Shown here piece after piece: positions 17,899-26,512 of a stretch of DNA of 52,317 nucleotides. The DNA comes from Spirochaetales bacterium (GTDB lineage Bacteria > Spirochaetota > Spirochaetia > UBA9216), in contig QKCC01000264.1 of the NCBI GenBank assembly GCA_003245835.1, forward strand, positions 1-52,317, in the 5' to 3' direction. How positions within the stretch are numbered: the first letter of the stretch is position 1; the number at the start of each line of letters is the position of its first letter. The notes under the pieces were generated by a model. The model ran no database searches. It worked only from the letters and a program-made list of their open reading frames with translations, and was not told the DNA's origin. The position numbers and the translations under genes are program-made.

Positions 17899-19005
17899 GT
17901 GAAAAAATTGCTGACGGCAGCTTCAATACTTATTCTGCTTGTTTCCTGCTCCAAACCGGAAACCGTAGATGTCGGAATGATTGTCAGCCTTACCGGCAAT
18001 TATTCTCCGCTTCTGATATCCGCCAGGAACGGGGCGCTTCTTGCCGCGGAAGAAATTAACCGGGACAACAGCAAGCTCAGGATCAATCTGATAATCGAGG
18101 ATGATGAAAGCAATATCGAAACAGTCAGGCAGACAGCCCGGAACATGCTTGGTCAGGATATAGATTTTTTCCTGCTGTCGATTACAAGTGCGGCATATGC
18201 GGCTGTTGAACAGGATTTTACAGGGAGCCCGGTGCTTTCCATTTCTACTACCATTACATCGGATGAATTTCGCCGAAAGGATGACAACTTCATCCGGATG
18301 ACACCGGATATTTCGAATTATGCCGTTAAGCTCGCCGGGTACACCGCTGAGGCGGGTAAGAAGAGGGTCGCTATTGTCTATGACGCAAACAATATTACGT
18401 ACGCTGAAACGATGTACGGTGTATTCATGAATACCCTCGACGCGGCCGTATCAGGTGCTGAATACAAACTGTTTGAGTACAATACGCTTGAATCCCCGTC
18501 ATTCCGTGAACTCGGCGAAAAAATTACAGCATGGTCGTCTGAGACCGTCCTGATAATTACCAGTGCGTTTGATGCCGCCCTTATCTGCCAGAACCTCAGA
18601 ACCGGTGAGCCGCTTCTGCTTCTTGCACCCTGGGCGGTTTCCGATGAGCTTATTAAAAACGGGGGTAATGCCGTTGAGAATACTGTCTTTTTTCTGAAAG
18701 ATACTTCAGGAGAGAGCAGTGAAAGCTATAAAAATTTTGTCGCGGTTTATAAGGACCGCTTCAGTTCAGATCCGTCTTTTCAGTCGGTTATGAATTATGA
18801 TGCCGTCCGGTTTTTGTACTCAATCATCAGGCAGCAGAAGAGTATTACACCTGACGCTGTGAAAGCCGGCATACTGAACACTGGTTCATATGAAGGTGTT
18901 GACCAGGTTTATACAATAGATAAATACGGCGACTGCTCTCATCCTCTTATAGCATCAACAATAAAAAACGGTAAAATTATAGATCTGCAGCAGAACGGCA
19001 GGTAA
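17899..19005 (+). CDS. lipoprotein of the branched-chain amino acid binding family (Peripla_BP_6)
   Basis: A 368-residue lipoprotein. The GTG at 17899 is preferred: AGAGGAG precedes it and the lipoprotein signal starts directly (MKKLLTAASILILLVSC, acylated Cys17). The mature protein has the type-I binding-protein pattern VDVGMIVSLTGNYSPL...GALLAAEEINRD, then IIEDDESN and an internal KRVAIVYDANN hinge. This family normally feeds ABC importers, but no permease or ATPase gene is near. The only neighbour is the divergent sensor histidine kinase, suggesting a sensing role rather than transport. That is an inference from gene order. Confidence 0.85.
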   Translation: MKKLLTAASILILLVSCSKPETVDVGMIVSLTGNYSPLLISARNGALLAAEEINRDNSKLRINLIIEDDESNIETVRQTARNMLGQDIDFFLLSITSAAYAAVEQDFTGSPVLSISTTITSDEFRRKDDNFIRMTPDISNYAVKLAGYTAEAGKKRVAIVYDANNITYAETMYGVFMNTLDAAVSGAEYKLFEYNTLESPSFRELGEKITAWSSETVLIITSAFDAALICQNLRTGEPLLLLAPWAVSDELIKNGGNAVENTVFFLKDTSGESSESYKNFVAVYKDRFSSDPSFQSVMNYDAVRFLYSIIRQQKSITPDAVKAGILNTGSYEGVDQVYTIDKYGDCSHPLIASTIKNGKIIDLQQNGR

Positions 19006-19171
19006 ATTACGTTCGGCCGACAACCGTTTGGAAGTTGCCCTATAAAAGCGGTTATAGAATTATTAAAACCCTGAATCGTTTAAATAATCCTCTTCGCCCT
19101 GTTTTATTTACCCAAAATATCGCTTTCAAGAAGCAGTCATGATGCATCTTGCTGTTCTGCCGATGTCAGTC
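19006..19171. other. non-coding stretch before the thrS promoter
   Basis: No gene and no clear terminator is visible between the lipoprotein stop and the thrS promoter. A weak CAACCG/CGGTTA pairing at about 19020-19055 is the only candidate structure. Confidence 0.4.
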
Positions 19172-19202
19172 TTGACAGTTGGGCTGTAAATTTGCATATT
19201 AT
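19172..19202 (+). promoter_or_regulatory. promoter of the T-box leader / thrS
   Basis: A perfect TTGACA (19172-19177) is followed after 17-19 bp by a TATA-like stretch (CATATTAT, 19195-19202). Transcription would start near 19208, exactly at the base of the T-box stem I. Confidence 0.7.
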
Positions 19203-19529
19203 AGATAACAGCGAAGACGGAGACGAGTATACGGATCATCCGGTAACCAGAGAGCGCATCCTAGGCTGGAAGATGCGGACCGGTCCCGTAGAAAACCACT
19301 CCAGAGCTGCCTGTCGGAACGGATTGCCGCTTATGCTGCAGTCCCTGTAATTCAGGCCGCCATGACGGCGTAAACTCCGAATGAGTGCGAAGACGTATTG
19401 TGTTCAGCGGTTTAACCGGCGCAGTTGTTTTCGAAGTAAGGTGGGACCGCGGACAGCGGAGCTTTTTCTGAGCTCTTATGCTTTTCGTCCTTACAATAAG
19501 TAAGGACGGCATGCGTAAGGGCTTTTTTT
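19203..19529 (+). ncRNA. T-box riboswitch (tRNA-Thr responsive) upstream of thrS
   Basis: All core T-box parts can be read. Stem I: base CAGC/GCTG (19209-19212 with 19306-19309), then GGAG/CTCC, the loop-E side AGTA (19227-19230) facing GAAA-ACC-A (19291-19298), TACGG/CCGTA, CCGGT/ACCGG, the conserved AGAGAG (19249-19254) and the distal loop AGGCTGG. The specifier is ACC (19295-19297), a threonine codon, matching the downstream gene. The T-box sequence AAGGTGGGACCGCGG is at 19438-19452. Antiterminator: GTAAGG (19436-19441) pairs with CCTTAC (19489-19494). The alternative pairing of CGTCCTTAC with GTAAGGACG makes the terminator. Uncharged tRNA-Thr should favour thrS expression, as in known T-boxes. 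Confidence 0.95.
19471..19529 (+). terminator. T-box-controlled terminator before thrS
   Basis: A 24-bp imperfect stem (19471-19494 with 19500-19523; nine perfect pairs next to the AATAA loop, then wobbles and two mismatches) is followed by seven T (19523-19529). Its 5' arm shares the CCTTAC segment with the antiterminator, so the two structures exclude each other. Confidence 0.93.
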
Positions 19530-19581
19530 ATATCCGGAACCAAATGAAGCAGCCCGTAATTGTCCGTCCGGGGGAGATATT

Positions 19582-21330
19582 ATGAGCAAAGACGAAAAAC
19601 AGGAAAAACTTGATCTAATCAGACACTCTACCGCGCATATCATGGCTGAGGCGGTGCTGGAGAAGTTCCCCGAAGCCAAGATTGCTATCGGGCCTTCAAT
19701 TGAAAACGGATTTTATTACGATTTTGATCTGCCGCGTTCCATTACACCTGAAGATCTTGAAGAGATCTCCGAGGGAATGCGTGAGATCATGAAAGCAGGA
19801 AAGGATTTTGTCCGGAAAGAGGTAAGCAAGGCAGAGGCCCTGGAGATCTTCAAGGGCCAGCCATACAAGGTTGAACTAATTAATGAACTGCCTGAGGGAG
19901 AGGTTATAACAACCTACAACCAGGGCGGATTTACCGATCTCTGCCGGGGTCCGCATGTAGAAAACACCGGCAAGCTTAATCCGCAGTCCTTCAAGCTGCT
20001 GACAATTGCCGGCGCCTACTGGCGCGGTGACGAAAGCCGTCCGATGCTGCAGCGAATCTACGGTACAGCCTGGGCCAACCCTAAAGATCTGCGGATGCAT
20101 CTGCAGCACCTTGAAGAGATGGAAAAGCGTGATCACCGTAAGCTCGGCAAAGAACTTGATCTTTTCAGCCTGCATGAAGAAGCCGGACCCGGGCTGGTCT
20201 ACTGGCACCCCAAAGGCGCCCGCATCAGGCTTGCTATTGAAGACTTCTGGCGGAAAGAGCACTATAAAAACGGTTACGAGCTTGTATACACTCCGCATGT
20301 AGGTAAATCCTGGCTGTGGGAGACTTCGGGGCACCTGGATTTTTACAAGGAAGGCATGTTCAATTCGATGGAAATGGACGCCAGCGATTACTACGCCAAG
20401 CCGATGAACTGCCCGTTCCACATAATGATCTACAACAATAAAAAGCGCTCCTACAGGGATCTGCCTTTCCGCTGGGCCGAGCTTGGAACCGTTTACCGCT
20501 ACGAGAAATCGGGTGTTCTGCACGGCCTTATGAGGGTAAGGGGTTTCACCCAGGATGACGCGCACCTGTTCTGTACTCCGGAGCAGATGGATGAGGAAAT
20601 TGCCGAAACCCTGAGGTTCTCGCTTTTTATGCTTAAATCATTCGGTTTTGAGAATTTCAAGGCATACCTTTCAACAAAGCCTGTCGGAAAAAGTGTGGGT
20701 GAAGATTCCAAATGGGACGCTGCAACCGAGTCGCTTCGAAAGGCAATTGAGAAAGAAGGCCTCGAATACGACATTGATGAGGGCGGCGGGGCTTTTTACG
20801 GTCCGAAAATAGATCTTAAGGTCAAGGATGCGATGGGGCGCGACTGGCAGCTGTCTACTATTCAGTTTGACTTCAACGAACCTGAACGCTTTGACATGAC
20901 ATTTGTCGATCACGACGGCAAGGAAAAACGTCCGTACATGATACACCGCGCGCTGCTCGGTTCAATCGAACGCTTTTTCGGAGTTCTGATTGAGCACTTC
21001 GGCGGTGCATTCCCCGTATGGCTTGCACCGGTGCAGGTCTGTGTAATTCCGGTTGCCGAGGCCTTCGACGATTACGCGAAAAAGATTTCTTCCGAGCTGA
21101 AAGCCGCGGGAATCAGGGTTGAAACTGATCTTTCGGACAGCAGAATGAATGCCAAGATCAGAAACGCACAGAACCAGAAAATTCCGTACATGCTTATTCT
21201 CGGCGAGAAGGAGCGGGACGAAAATGCTGTTTCGGTACGCCTGCGCACCGGAAATCAGACAAACGGTGTTCCTTTTTCCGAATTTTTACAGAATATTAAC
21301 GAAAAAATCAGTAAAAAAGAAGATTTATAG
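19582..21330 (+). CDS. thrS: threonyl-tRNA synthetase lacking the TGS domain
   Basis: Charges tRNA-Thr. The 582-residue protein is about 60 residues shorter than typical ThrRS because the N-terminal TGS domain is absent. It begins directly with the editing domain, in which H15-x3-H19 (HSTAH) and the later DLCRGPHV supply the zinc-like editing-site residues. The class II catalytic core follows: FRWAELGTVYRYEKSG...RVRGFTQDD (motif 2), HRALLGSIERFFGVLIEHF (motif 3) and a C-terminal anticodon-binding domain (APVQVCVIPV...). The ribosome binding site GGGGGAG is strong. Expression is controlled by the T-box leader directly upstream. The start is not misplaced, since no TGS-coding sequence is found between the terminator and the ATG. 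Confidence 0.96.
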   Translation: MSKDEKQEKLDLIRHSTAHIMAEAVLEKFPEAKIAIGPSIENGFYYDFDLPRSITPEDLEEISEGMREIMKAGKDFVRKEVSKAEALEIFKGQPYKVELINELPEGEVITTYNQGGFTDLCRGPHVENTGKLNPQSFKLLTIAGAYWRGDESRPMLQRIYGTAWANPKDLRMHLQHLEEMEKRDHRKLGKELDLFSLHEEAGPGLVYWHPKGARIRLAIEDFWRKEHYKNGYELVYTPHVGKSWLWETSGHLDFYKEGMFNSMEMDASDYYAKPMNCPFHIMIYNNKKRSYRDLPFRWAELGTVYRYEKSGVLHGLMRVRGFTQDDAHLFCTPEQMDEEIAETLRFSLFMLKSFGFENFKAYLSTKPVGKSVGEDSKWDAATESLRKAIEKEGLEYDIDEGGGAFYGPKIDLKVKDAMGRDWQLSTIQFDFNEPERFDMTFVDHDGKEKRPYMIHRALLGSIERFFGVLIEHFGGAFPVWLAPVQVCVIPVAEAFDDYAKKISSELKAAGIRVETDLSDSRMNAKIRNAQNQKIPYMLILGEKERDENAVSVRLRTGNQTNGVPFSEFLQNINEKISKKEDL

Positions 21331-21358
21331 ATATTTTACTGATATATTATGTTCAGCA

Positions 21359-21542
21359 TCACAAAATAGCGACCCCACACGGGGCCGCTATTTTAATCAA
21401 CAGCCTAGCTGCGGGCAGCGATGGGTGTTCGTTGTGCAGTAAATAAAGTGTATGGCCGGGTTTAATACCTGACACTGCAAGAGAATATTCCCTTGAAGGG
21501 GAGCTCTCTGCAGGCAGCGGGGTACTGAACACTCCCGGCGAA
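21359..21542 (-). ncRNA. candidate structured small RNA, unassigned
   Basis: The 220-bp gap holds no gene but strong structure. GGGTGTTC (21423-21430) pairs with GAACACTCCC (21527-21536). Inside it a 39-nt hairpin (21475-21513) has CTGCA/TGCAG, GAGA/TCTC and CCC/GGG steps. On the minus strand a TATACT box (21554-21549) sits before the element and the symmetrical hairpin at 21394-21363 ends it, which would give an RNA of about 180 nt. The -35 is weak. It matches no T-box, tRNA, tmRNA or SRP signature that I can recognise. Orientation and existence are uncertain; the structure itself is visible. Confidence 0.35.
21363..21394 (+). terminator. hairpin terminator after thrS (symmetrical)
   Basis: AAAATAGCG (21363-21371) pairs with CGCTATTTT (21386-21394), and CCCC with GGGG inside, closing on ACAC. 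A/T tracts flank both sides, so it could end transcription from either strand. It is 33 nt after the thrS stop. Confidence 0.8.
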
Positions 21543-21635
21543 TAAAAAAGTATAGAATTGAAGTCTTTATACCAATCCTCCGATATTTAAAAAGCAAAAT
21601 AGTACATTAAAAAAACCGTGATAGGGAACGAATAT

Positions 21636-24600
21636 ATGAAACACATATGGACAGCCATCGTGCTGCTCTTGTTAACAACAATACCTCTCTTTTCTCAGGA
21701 TGAGCCTGAAGGATCTGAAGCGACTCAAGCGCCTGAAGAGTCTGCAGCTGCCGGCGGTTATCAGCTGGTTGAAGGACTTGAGACCTGGCATCATGAGATC
21801 GATATATCAGGATACCCTGCCGGAACATACAACATCGTTATAGAGGGTGTTGATAAGGCCGGAAACGTAACCCAGGAAGGTCCGTTCGACGTATATATAG
21901 ATCCGGATTCAGATAAACCGGTCGTAAATATATCCAATCCCAAACCAGGGATGAAGGTGAACGGCAACCTGAATATTATTGGTACATGTGTTGACGATGA
22001 CGGTGTTTCAGGTGTTGAAATCAAAATAGACGACGGCGTTTTCAGAAAGGCGGAGGGCACTGATTTCTGGTCGTTTTTTCTTGAAACCGAAAAACTCAGT
22101 GACGGCCCTCATACGGTTTCGGCTCGCGGCACCGACATAAATGGTCTGCCGGGAGAAGAACAGAGCGTAGGGTTTATTCTTGACCGTTCGGTACCGCGTA
22201 CAAAAATGACATCGATTCAGGCCGGAGCCCTTGTTCATGACAGGGTCGTTCTGGAAGGAATCTCGGAAGATCCCAACGGAATTGAAAAAATTGAATTCAG
22301 TACGGACGGACAGTTAACCTACCAGACGCTATACGTAAGAAATCTGTTCAGCGATATTAATGCTGAATTCAGTCTCAGAATAAATACCAGGGATCTTCAG
22401 GACGGTCCGCAGATTTACTGGTTTAAAGCCACAGATCAGACCGGGTCCGTCGGATTCACACCATTCCTGTTTTTTGTTGATAACCAGGCGCCGCAGCTCG
22501 AGATTATTTATCCTGCAGCCGGTGATTCGGTGAACGGCAAATTTATTGTCGCCGGTTTTGTCGCGGATGAAATCGGTATTGAAAAACTCGAATACCGGAA
22601 GGGGCGGGAAGTACCGGTAGAAATACCACTGTCGGTGGGTGATCCCTACTGGTTTCAGGAATTTGATTTTTCCGGTCAGCAGAAAGCCGATATAAGCTTC
22701 ATATTGACCGATAAAACCGGGAACATTGTCGAGAAAAAGGTTCAGTATGTTCTTGATGCGGCTGCGGATAAACCGCTGATTGAACTTTTAACGCCCGAGG
22801 AAAACGGCGTCAGCAGCAAACTCAGAATTTCAGGATGGGTCTCGGATGACGATGCAGTCGCTTCGGTTGTTTACTCAATAGACGGCGGCGAAGCAGTCAC
22901 CGCCACGGCCGGTTTTTCATTCGACATCAGTCCGCCTGAGCTTAATGCAGGACTGCATAAAATCGAAATCTACGCTGTCGATACGCAGGGTATCAGGAGC
23001 GATATAATTAAAAGATCGTTTTCGGTAATCCGTGAGCAGCCGGCAATAAAGAGCGATAAGCTGATTCCCGTCGAGGGAGATTCATCGGAAGAATTCATTC
23101 AGGCGATGGTTATCGATACCGGAATCTACAAAAGTTTTACAGGGCAGATACAATACCGGAACCAGCCGAAAGTTGCATTTTACAGTGTCGACGACGGAGA
23201 GGAGCTGAAGCTTCCGCTTTCTTCACAGGATAGTCATGATCCCTATACCAGTTTGCGTGCATTTTCGGTGCCGCTCGCCAAAATGCTGCCGGGTTATCAT
23301 TCCATTAAAATCACCACTACCGATGATGCCAGACTTTCTTCCACCAGGATTTTTTATCTTATGATCGTTGATCCTGCAGCCGGCAGTGCCTCGAAACAAT
23401 TGTACTCGGCGGATTCAAGATTTAGCAACAGCGGGAAACCAGTAAACGGACTTGTCCGGCTGACTGAAAAAGATGATCAGGTAGTCTTCTTTCTGGACGG
23501 CGAGAAGGTTAAAGATGCAGTGCTTTCAGAAAACGCGGATTTTCTGCGGATAGTAAAGGACGGGAGCCGTGTTATTCTTAAAACAGCATCGGCCGGGTAT
23601 GCTGAAAATGTCCAGCTTACTATAACTGCGGCAAGCGGAAAGGCTTATAATGTCGGGCCTTTCAATATCGGAGCTGATGATGCGCTTCCCGTATTAAATC
23701 TGACAGCTGATCCTGCCGGTAAGATTATCTCAGGCGATATTCTGATAGCCGGGCAGGTTACGGATAATGTCGGCCTTCAGGAGCTTAAATATTCACTGAA
23801 TGGAGGCGAGTTTAAGTCCATTCCTGTTGAAGAAGGCTCTTTTTCGGTTTCAGCAGCCCTTGATAAGGTCGGCGACGGAGGTGTTCTGTTAACGGTCATG
23901 GCGGTCGACAGGCTGGGCAACCAGGCCCAGAAGACTTCGCTGTTCAAAAAAGATACGGCAGCGCCGGATCTGCAGCAGATAATACCGTTAAAAAGTATGA
24001 ATGCGAACGGAGTGGTTAAATTCCTGGGTAGGGTTGCAGACAAAAGCCCGCTGCAGTCGATTGAATATTCGACCGATGGTGAAAATTACACCCCGGTTGA
24101 TAATTCAGTCTACCCTTCACTGAAGATTGATCTTACAAGCGGCGATTCAGATGAAAAAAAGCATATTTTCCGTCTTACTGATACTGCCGGGAATGTTTCG
24201 GAAACCGAGCTGGTATTAAAGATCAATACCGATGAAGATACGCCGGCTGTCGCAATTCAGATTCCGGAAAATGATGTGCTTGTAAAAAGCGACTTTGTAA
24301 TTTCCGGTATGGCGTTTGATGATGATCAGGTTGCGAGCATACAGTACAGTATTGACGGCGGAGAGTTTACCGAGATAGGTTCAGGAAATAATTTCGAGAT
24401 ACCGGTTTCCATTGCGGATATCTCGGATAATAACCATTATTTTGAAGTCAAAGCCGTTGATTTGAACGGTGTAGAGAGTGAGCCGGACAGGCTGAACGTG
24501 AACGTTTCGAAGAACGAGCCGTTGTCCGTCCTGCAAAGTCCCGATATTGACGCAGTAGTTCGCGGCGAGGTTCTTTTGACCGGAACTTCGGAAGACATGA

Positions 24601-26411
24601 ACGGAATCAGCAGGGTGCTGATCTCCTACGATAATGGAAATACATTTAACTTGGCCGAAGTACAGGTTAAAAATGCCGAAGTCCTGCCCGAAGAAACGCC
24701 GTCTGCAGATGCTCCTGCCGAAGAAACTTCGGCCGAGACAGTCCCGCAGATCAGCTCCTCGGCTTTAAACAGTCAGGTCAGCTGGAGCTATGATTTAAAT
24801 ACTGAGCTTCTCGAAGACGGAAGCCATTCCCTGCTCATTAAAGCAGTTGATAATTTCGGGGTTGAGGGTCTTTATACAACACTGATAAACATTGATAACA
24901 CAGACCCTGTGATTGAAATTACCGGGCCGCGTGAAGGCGAGTACTTCGCCGGTGAGATAGAACTCAAGGGTAAACTTTCCGATAATATCGAGCTTGCAGA
25001 AGTCCGGGTGGACATTCAGAACCTCTCGTCGGAAGAAAATGTGCTGACTAAAGAACTACCGCTTGATGAGATCCTAATTCAGAAAATTGATTTATCGGAT
25101 TTTCCGCAGGGCTGGATAAATATGCGTATTACCGCTGTCGATAAGACGGGTAATTCCGCTTCGGTAAGCCGGAATATCCTGAAGCAGGAAAGCCGGGAAC
25201 CGGAAAAAGTGAGCATTCTGTTTCCTTCAACAGGATCCCAGGTGACAGGCAGCCTGGATATTGCGGGCAGAATCGAAAACTTTATAGAATTTAAGGCCGG
25301 CAGGCTGATAATTGACGACGGTAAAGCCGCAGCGATGGAAATTGACGAAGCGGGCTATTTTTCAGTCAGGCTTGAGCGGGGAGATCTCAGCGACGGGCTG
25401 CATAAAGTGACCGCTATTGTTGAAAATAGCGATGGAGAATCCGTCAGCTCGGAAATTCTGCCTTTTGAATACAGCAGCAGCGGGCCCTGGATACAAATAG
25501 ACAACTTTAAAGCCGGTAATTTTGCGGTGAACAGACCCTGGCTTGAAGGAACTGCCGGTTATGAAGGCCCTGAACCTGAAAATAAAAAAGACTTTGAGGT
25601 AAAGAGTGTTGAAATAAGCCTCGACAACGGAAAAACCTTCAAACTTGCCAAGGGCGGTGAGGCCTGGAAGTTCAGACTCGAAACGCAGGAAATGGAAACC
25701 GGAGAATTATGGGTGCTGGCCCGGGCTCTTTTCCGCAACGGAAGCACAGCTGTAACAAAGACTATGGTAATTGTTGACGCATCCGCTCCTGCTGTTGAAC
25801 TGCTGTCTCCGCGTGAGGGTGCCCGCTTCAACGGCACGCTGAACCTGGTGGGTACAGCTGATGATGAATATGGTCTTGAGTCTGTTTCAGTCGCACTTCG
25901 TGAAGGTACAAAAAGTTCCTATCAGGTTCCCTCTTTTATTCAGGGGCTTTATATAGATGCACATTTTATGGGCGCCACCTATGCCGAGCTCGGCGTTGGG
26001 CTTACGTTCTTTGATGACAATGTAAAGCTTCAGGCTTTAGTCGGAATGGCCCCGCCGGGAAGGTTCACGGGTATGACCCTGGGAATAAAATTGCTGGCAA
26101 ATATTGCTGTTTTACCCTGGGAATATTTCTTCGGCTATGATTTCAAGGATATTTCATCGTCTTTTGCAGTGGGTACGACGTTTGAATATTTCAGTATGCC
26201 TGATGTCGAAGGACAGCTGTTCGGCAGCAACGGTATTGTACTGGGAGCAATGATAGCACAGGCCGAACTTGTTAAATACAAGATTCCGGAATTGAAGATG
26301 TTCAGTTCGTATTCGGCTTATACCGAAATGCAGCTCTGGTTTATCTCTTCCGATGTTGATGCGGGCGTCGAACCAAGGATTACGTTCGGGCTTCGCGCGG
26401 ATGTATTTTGA
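21636..26411 (+). CDS. exported Ig-like repeat protein with C-terminal outer-membrane beta-barrel
   Basis: A 1591-residue protein. The ATG at 21636 follows AGGGA and starts a signal peptide (MKHIWTAIVLLLLTTIPLFSQ); a GTG six codons earlier lacks support. From about residue 45 to 1420 there are roughly a dozen Ig-like domains of ~100 residues, recognised from repeated 'P-x-(I/V)-x-(I/L)-x-x-P' openings, 'D-x-x-G(V/I)-x-x-V/I' turns and 'G-x-H-x-(V/I)-x-(V/A)-x-A-x-D' endings. The last ~165 residues (from QVPSFIQGLYIDAHFMG) have alternating hydrophobic strands and end RITFGLRADVF, with the terminal aromatic residue typical of outer-membrane barrels. It is predicted to anchor the Ig stalk in the outer membrane. 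It is followed 101 bp later by the giant lipoprotein gene. Confidence 0.75.
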   Translation: MKHIWTAIVLLLLTTIPLFSQDEPEGSEATQAPEESAAAGGYQLVEGLETWHHEIDISGYPAGTYNIVIEGVDKAGNVTQEGPFDVYIDPDSDKPVVNISNPKPGMKVNGNLNIIGTCVDDDGVSGVEIKIDDGVFRKAEGTDFWSFFLETEKLSDGPHTVSARGTDINGLPGEEQSVGFILDRSVPRTKMTSIQAGALVHDRVVLEGISEDPNGIEKIEFSTDGQLTYQTLYVRNLFSDINAEFSLRINTRDLQDGPQIYWFKATDQTGSVGFTPFLFFVDNQAPQLEIIYPAAGDSVNGKFIVAGFVADEIGIEKLEYRKGREVPVEIPLSVGDPYWFQEFDFSGQQKADISFILTDKTGNIVEKKVQYVLDAAADKPLIELLTPEENGVSSKLRISGWVSDDDAVASVVYSIDGGEAVTATAGFSFDISPPELNAGLHKIEIYAVDTQGIRSDIIKRSFSVIREQPAIKSDKLIPVEGDSSEEFIQAMVIDTGIYKSFTGQIQYRNQPKVAFYSVDDGEELKLPLSSQDSHDPYTSLRAFSVPLAKMLPGYHSIKITTTDDARLSSTRIFYLMIVDPAAGSASKQLYSADSRFSNSGKPVNGLVRLTEKDDQVVFFLDGEKVKDAVLSENADFLRIVKDGSRVILKTASAGYAENVQLTITAASGKAYNVGPFNIGADDALPVLNLTADPAGKIISGDILIAGQVTDNVGLQELKYSLNGGEFKSIPVEEGSFSVSAALDKVGDGGVLLTVMAVDRLGNQAQKTSLFKKDTAAPDLQQIIPLKSMNANGVVKFLGRVADKSPLQSIEYSTDGENYTPVDNSVYPSLKIDLTSGDSDEKKHIFRLTDTAGNVSETELVLKINTDEDTPAVAIQIPENDVLVKSDFVISGMAFDDDQVASIQYSIDGGEFTEIGSGNNFEIPVSIADISDNNHYFEVKAVDLNGVESEPDRLNVNVSKNEPLSVLQSPDIDAVVRGEVLLTGTSEDMNGISRVLISYDNGNTFNLAEVQVKNAEVLPEETPSADAPAEETSAETVPQISSSALNSQVSWSYDLNTELLEDGSHSLLIKAVDNFGVEGLYTTLINIDNTDPVIEITGPREGEYFAGEIELKGKLSDNIELAEVRVDIQNLSSEENVLTKELPLDEILIQKIDLSDFPQGWINMRITAVDKTGNSASVSRNILKQESREPEKVSILFPSTGSQVTGSLDIAGRIENFIEFKAGRLIIDDGKAAAMEIDEAGYFSVRLERGDLSDGLHKVTAIVENSDGESVSSEILPFEYSSSGPWIQIDNFKAGNFAVNRPWLEGTAGYEGPEPENKKDFEVKSVEISLDNGKTFKLAKGGEAWKFRLETQEMETGELWVLARALFRNGSTAVTKTMVIVDASAPAVELLSPREGARFNGTLNLVGTADDEYGLESVSVALREGTKSSYQVPSFIQGLYIDAHFMGATYAELGVGLTFFDDNVKLQALVGMAPPGRFTGMTLGIKLLANIAVLPWEYFFGYDFKDISSSFAVGTTFEYFSMPDVEGQLFGSNGIVLGAMIAQAELVKYKIPELKMFSSYSAYTEMQLWFISSDVDAGVEPRITFGLRADVF

Positions 26412-26474
26412 TGTATTACAGTGTGTTACGATGTTTTTTAATTGAAAAATCGTAATTTTGAGATATCTATATAT

Positions 26475-26495
26475 ATGCATAATTTAATTATGCAT
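26475..26495. promoter_or_regulatory. 21-bp perfect palindrome before the giant lipoprotein gene
   Basis: Left arm ATGCATAATT (26475-26484), central T, and the exact reverse complement at 26486-26495. It is 9 nt before the ribosome binding site and 17 nt before the GTG start. It is AT-rich, so it makes a poor terminator; an operator or an RNA hairpin controlling translation is more likely. Within the 101-bp gap it is the only clear feature. Confidence 0.55.
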
Positions 26496-26512
26496 TGTAA
26501 TTTGGAGACTTT

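Noticed and set aside
17847-17999. Upstream extension of the sensor kinase by 51 residues
   Set aside because: It would overlap the lipoprotein gene on the other strand and add a second hydrophobic segment before TM1; the ATG at 17846 gives a standard topology.
21401-21540. Cyclic-di-GMP (GEMM) riboswitch
   Set aside because: AGGCAGCGGGGT resembles the 3' part of that motif, but the conserved 5' half (CACAGGGCAAACC-like) is missing and the folding differs.
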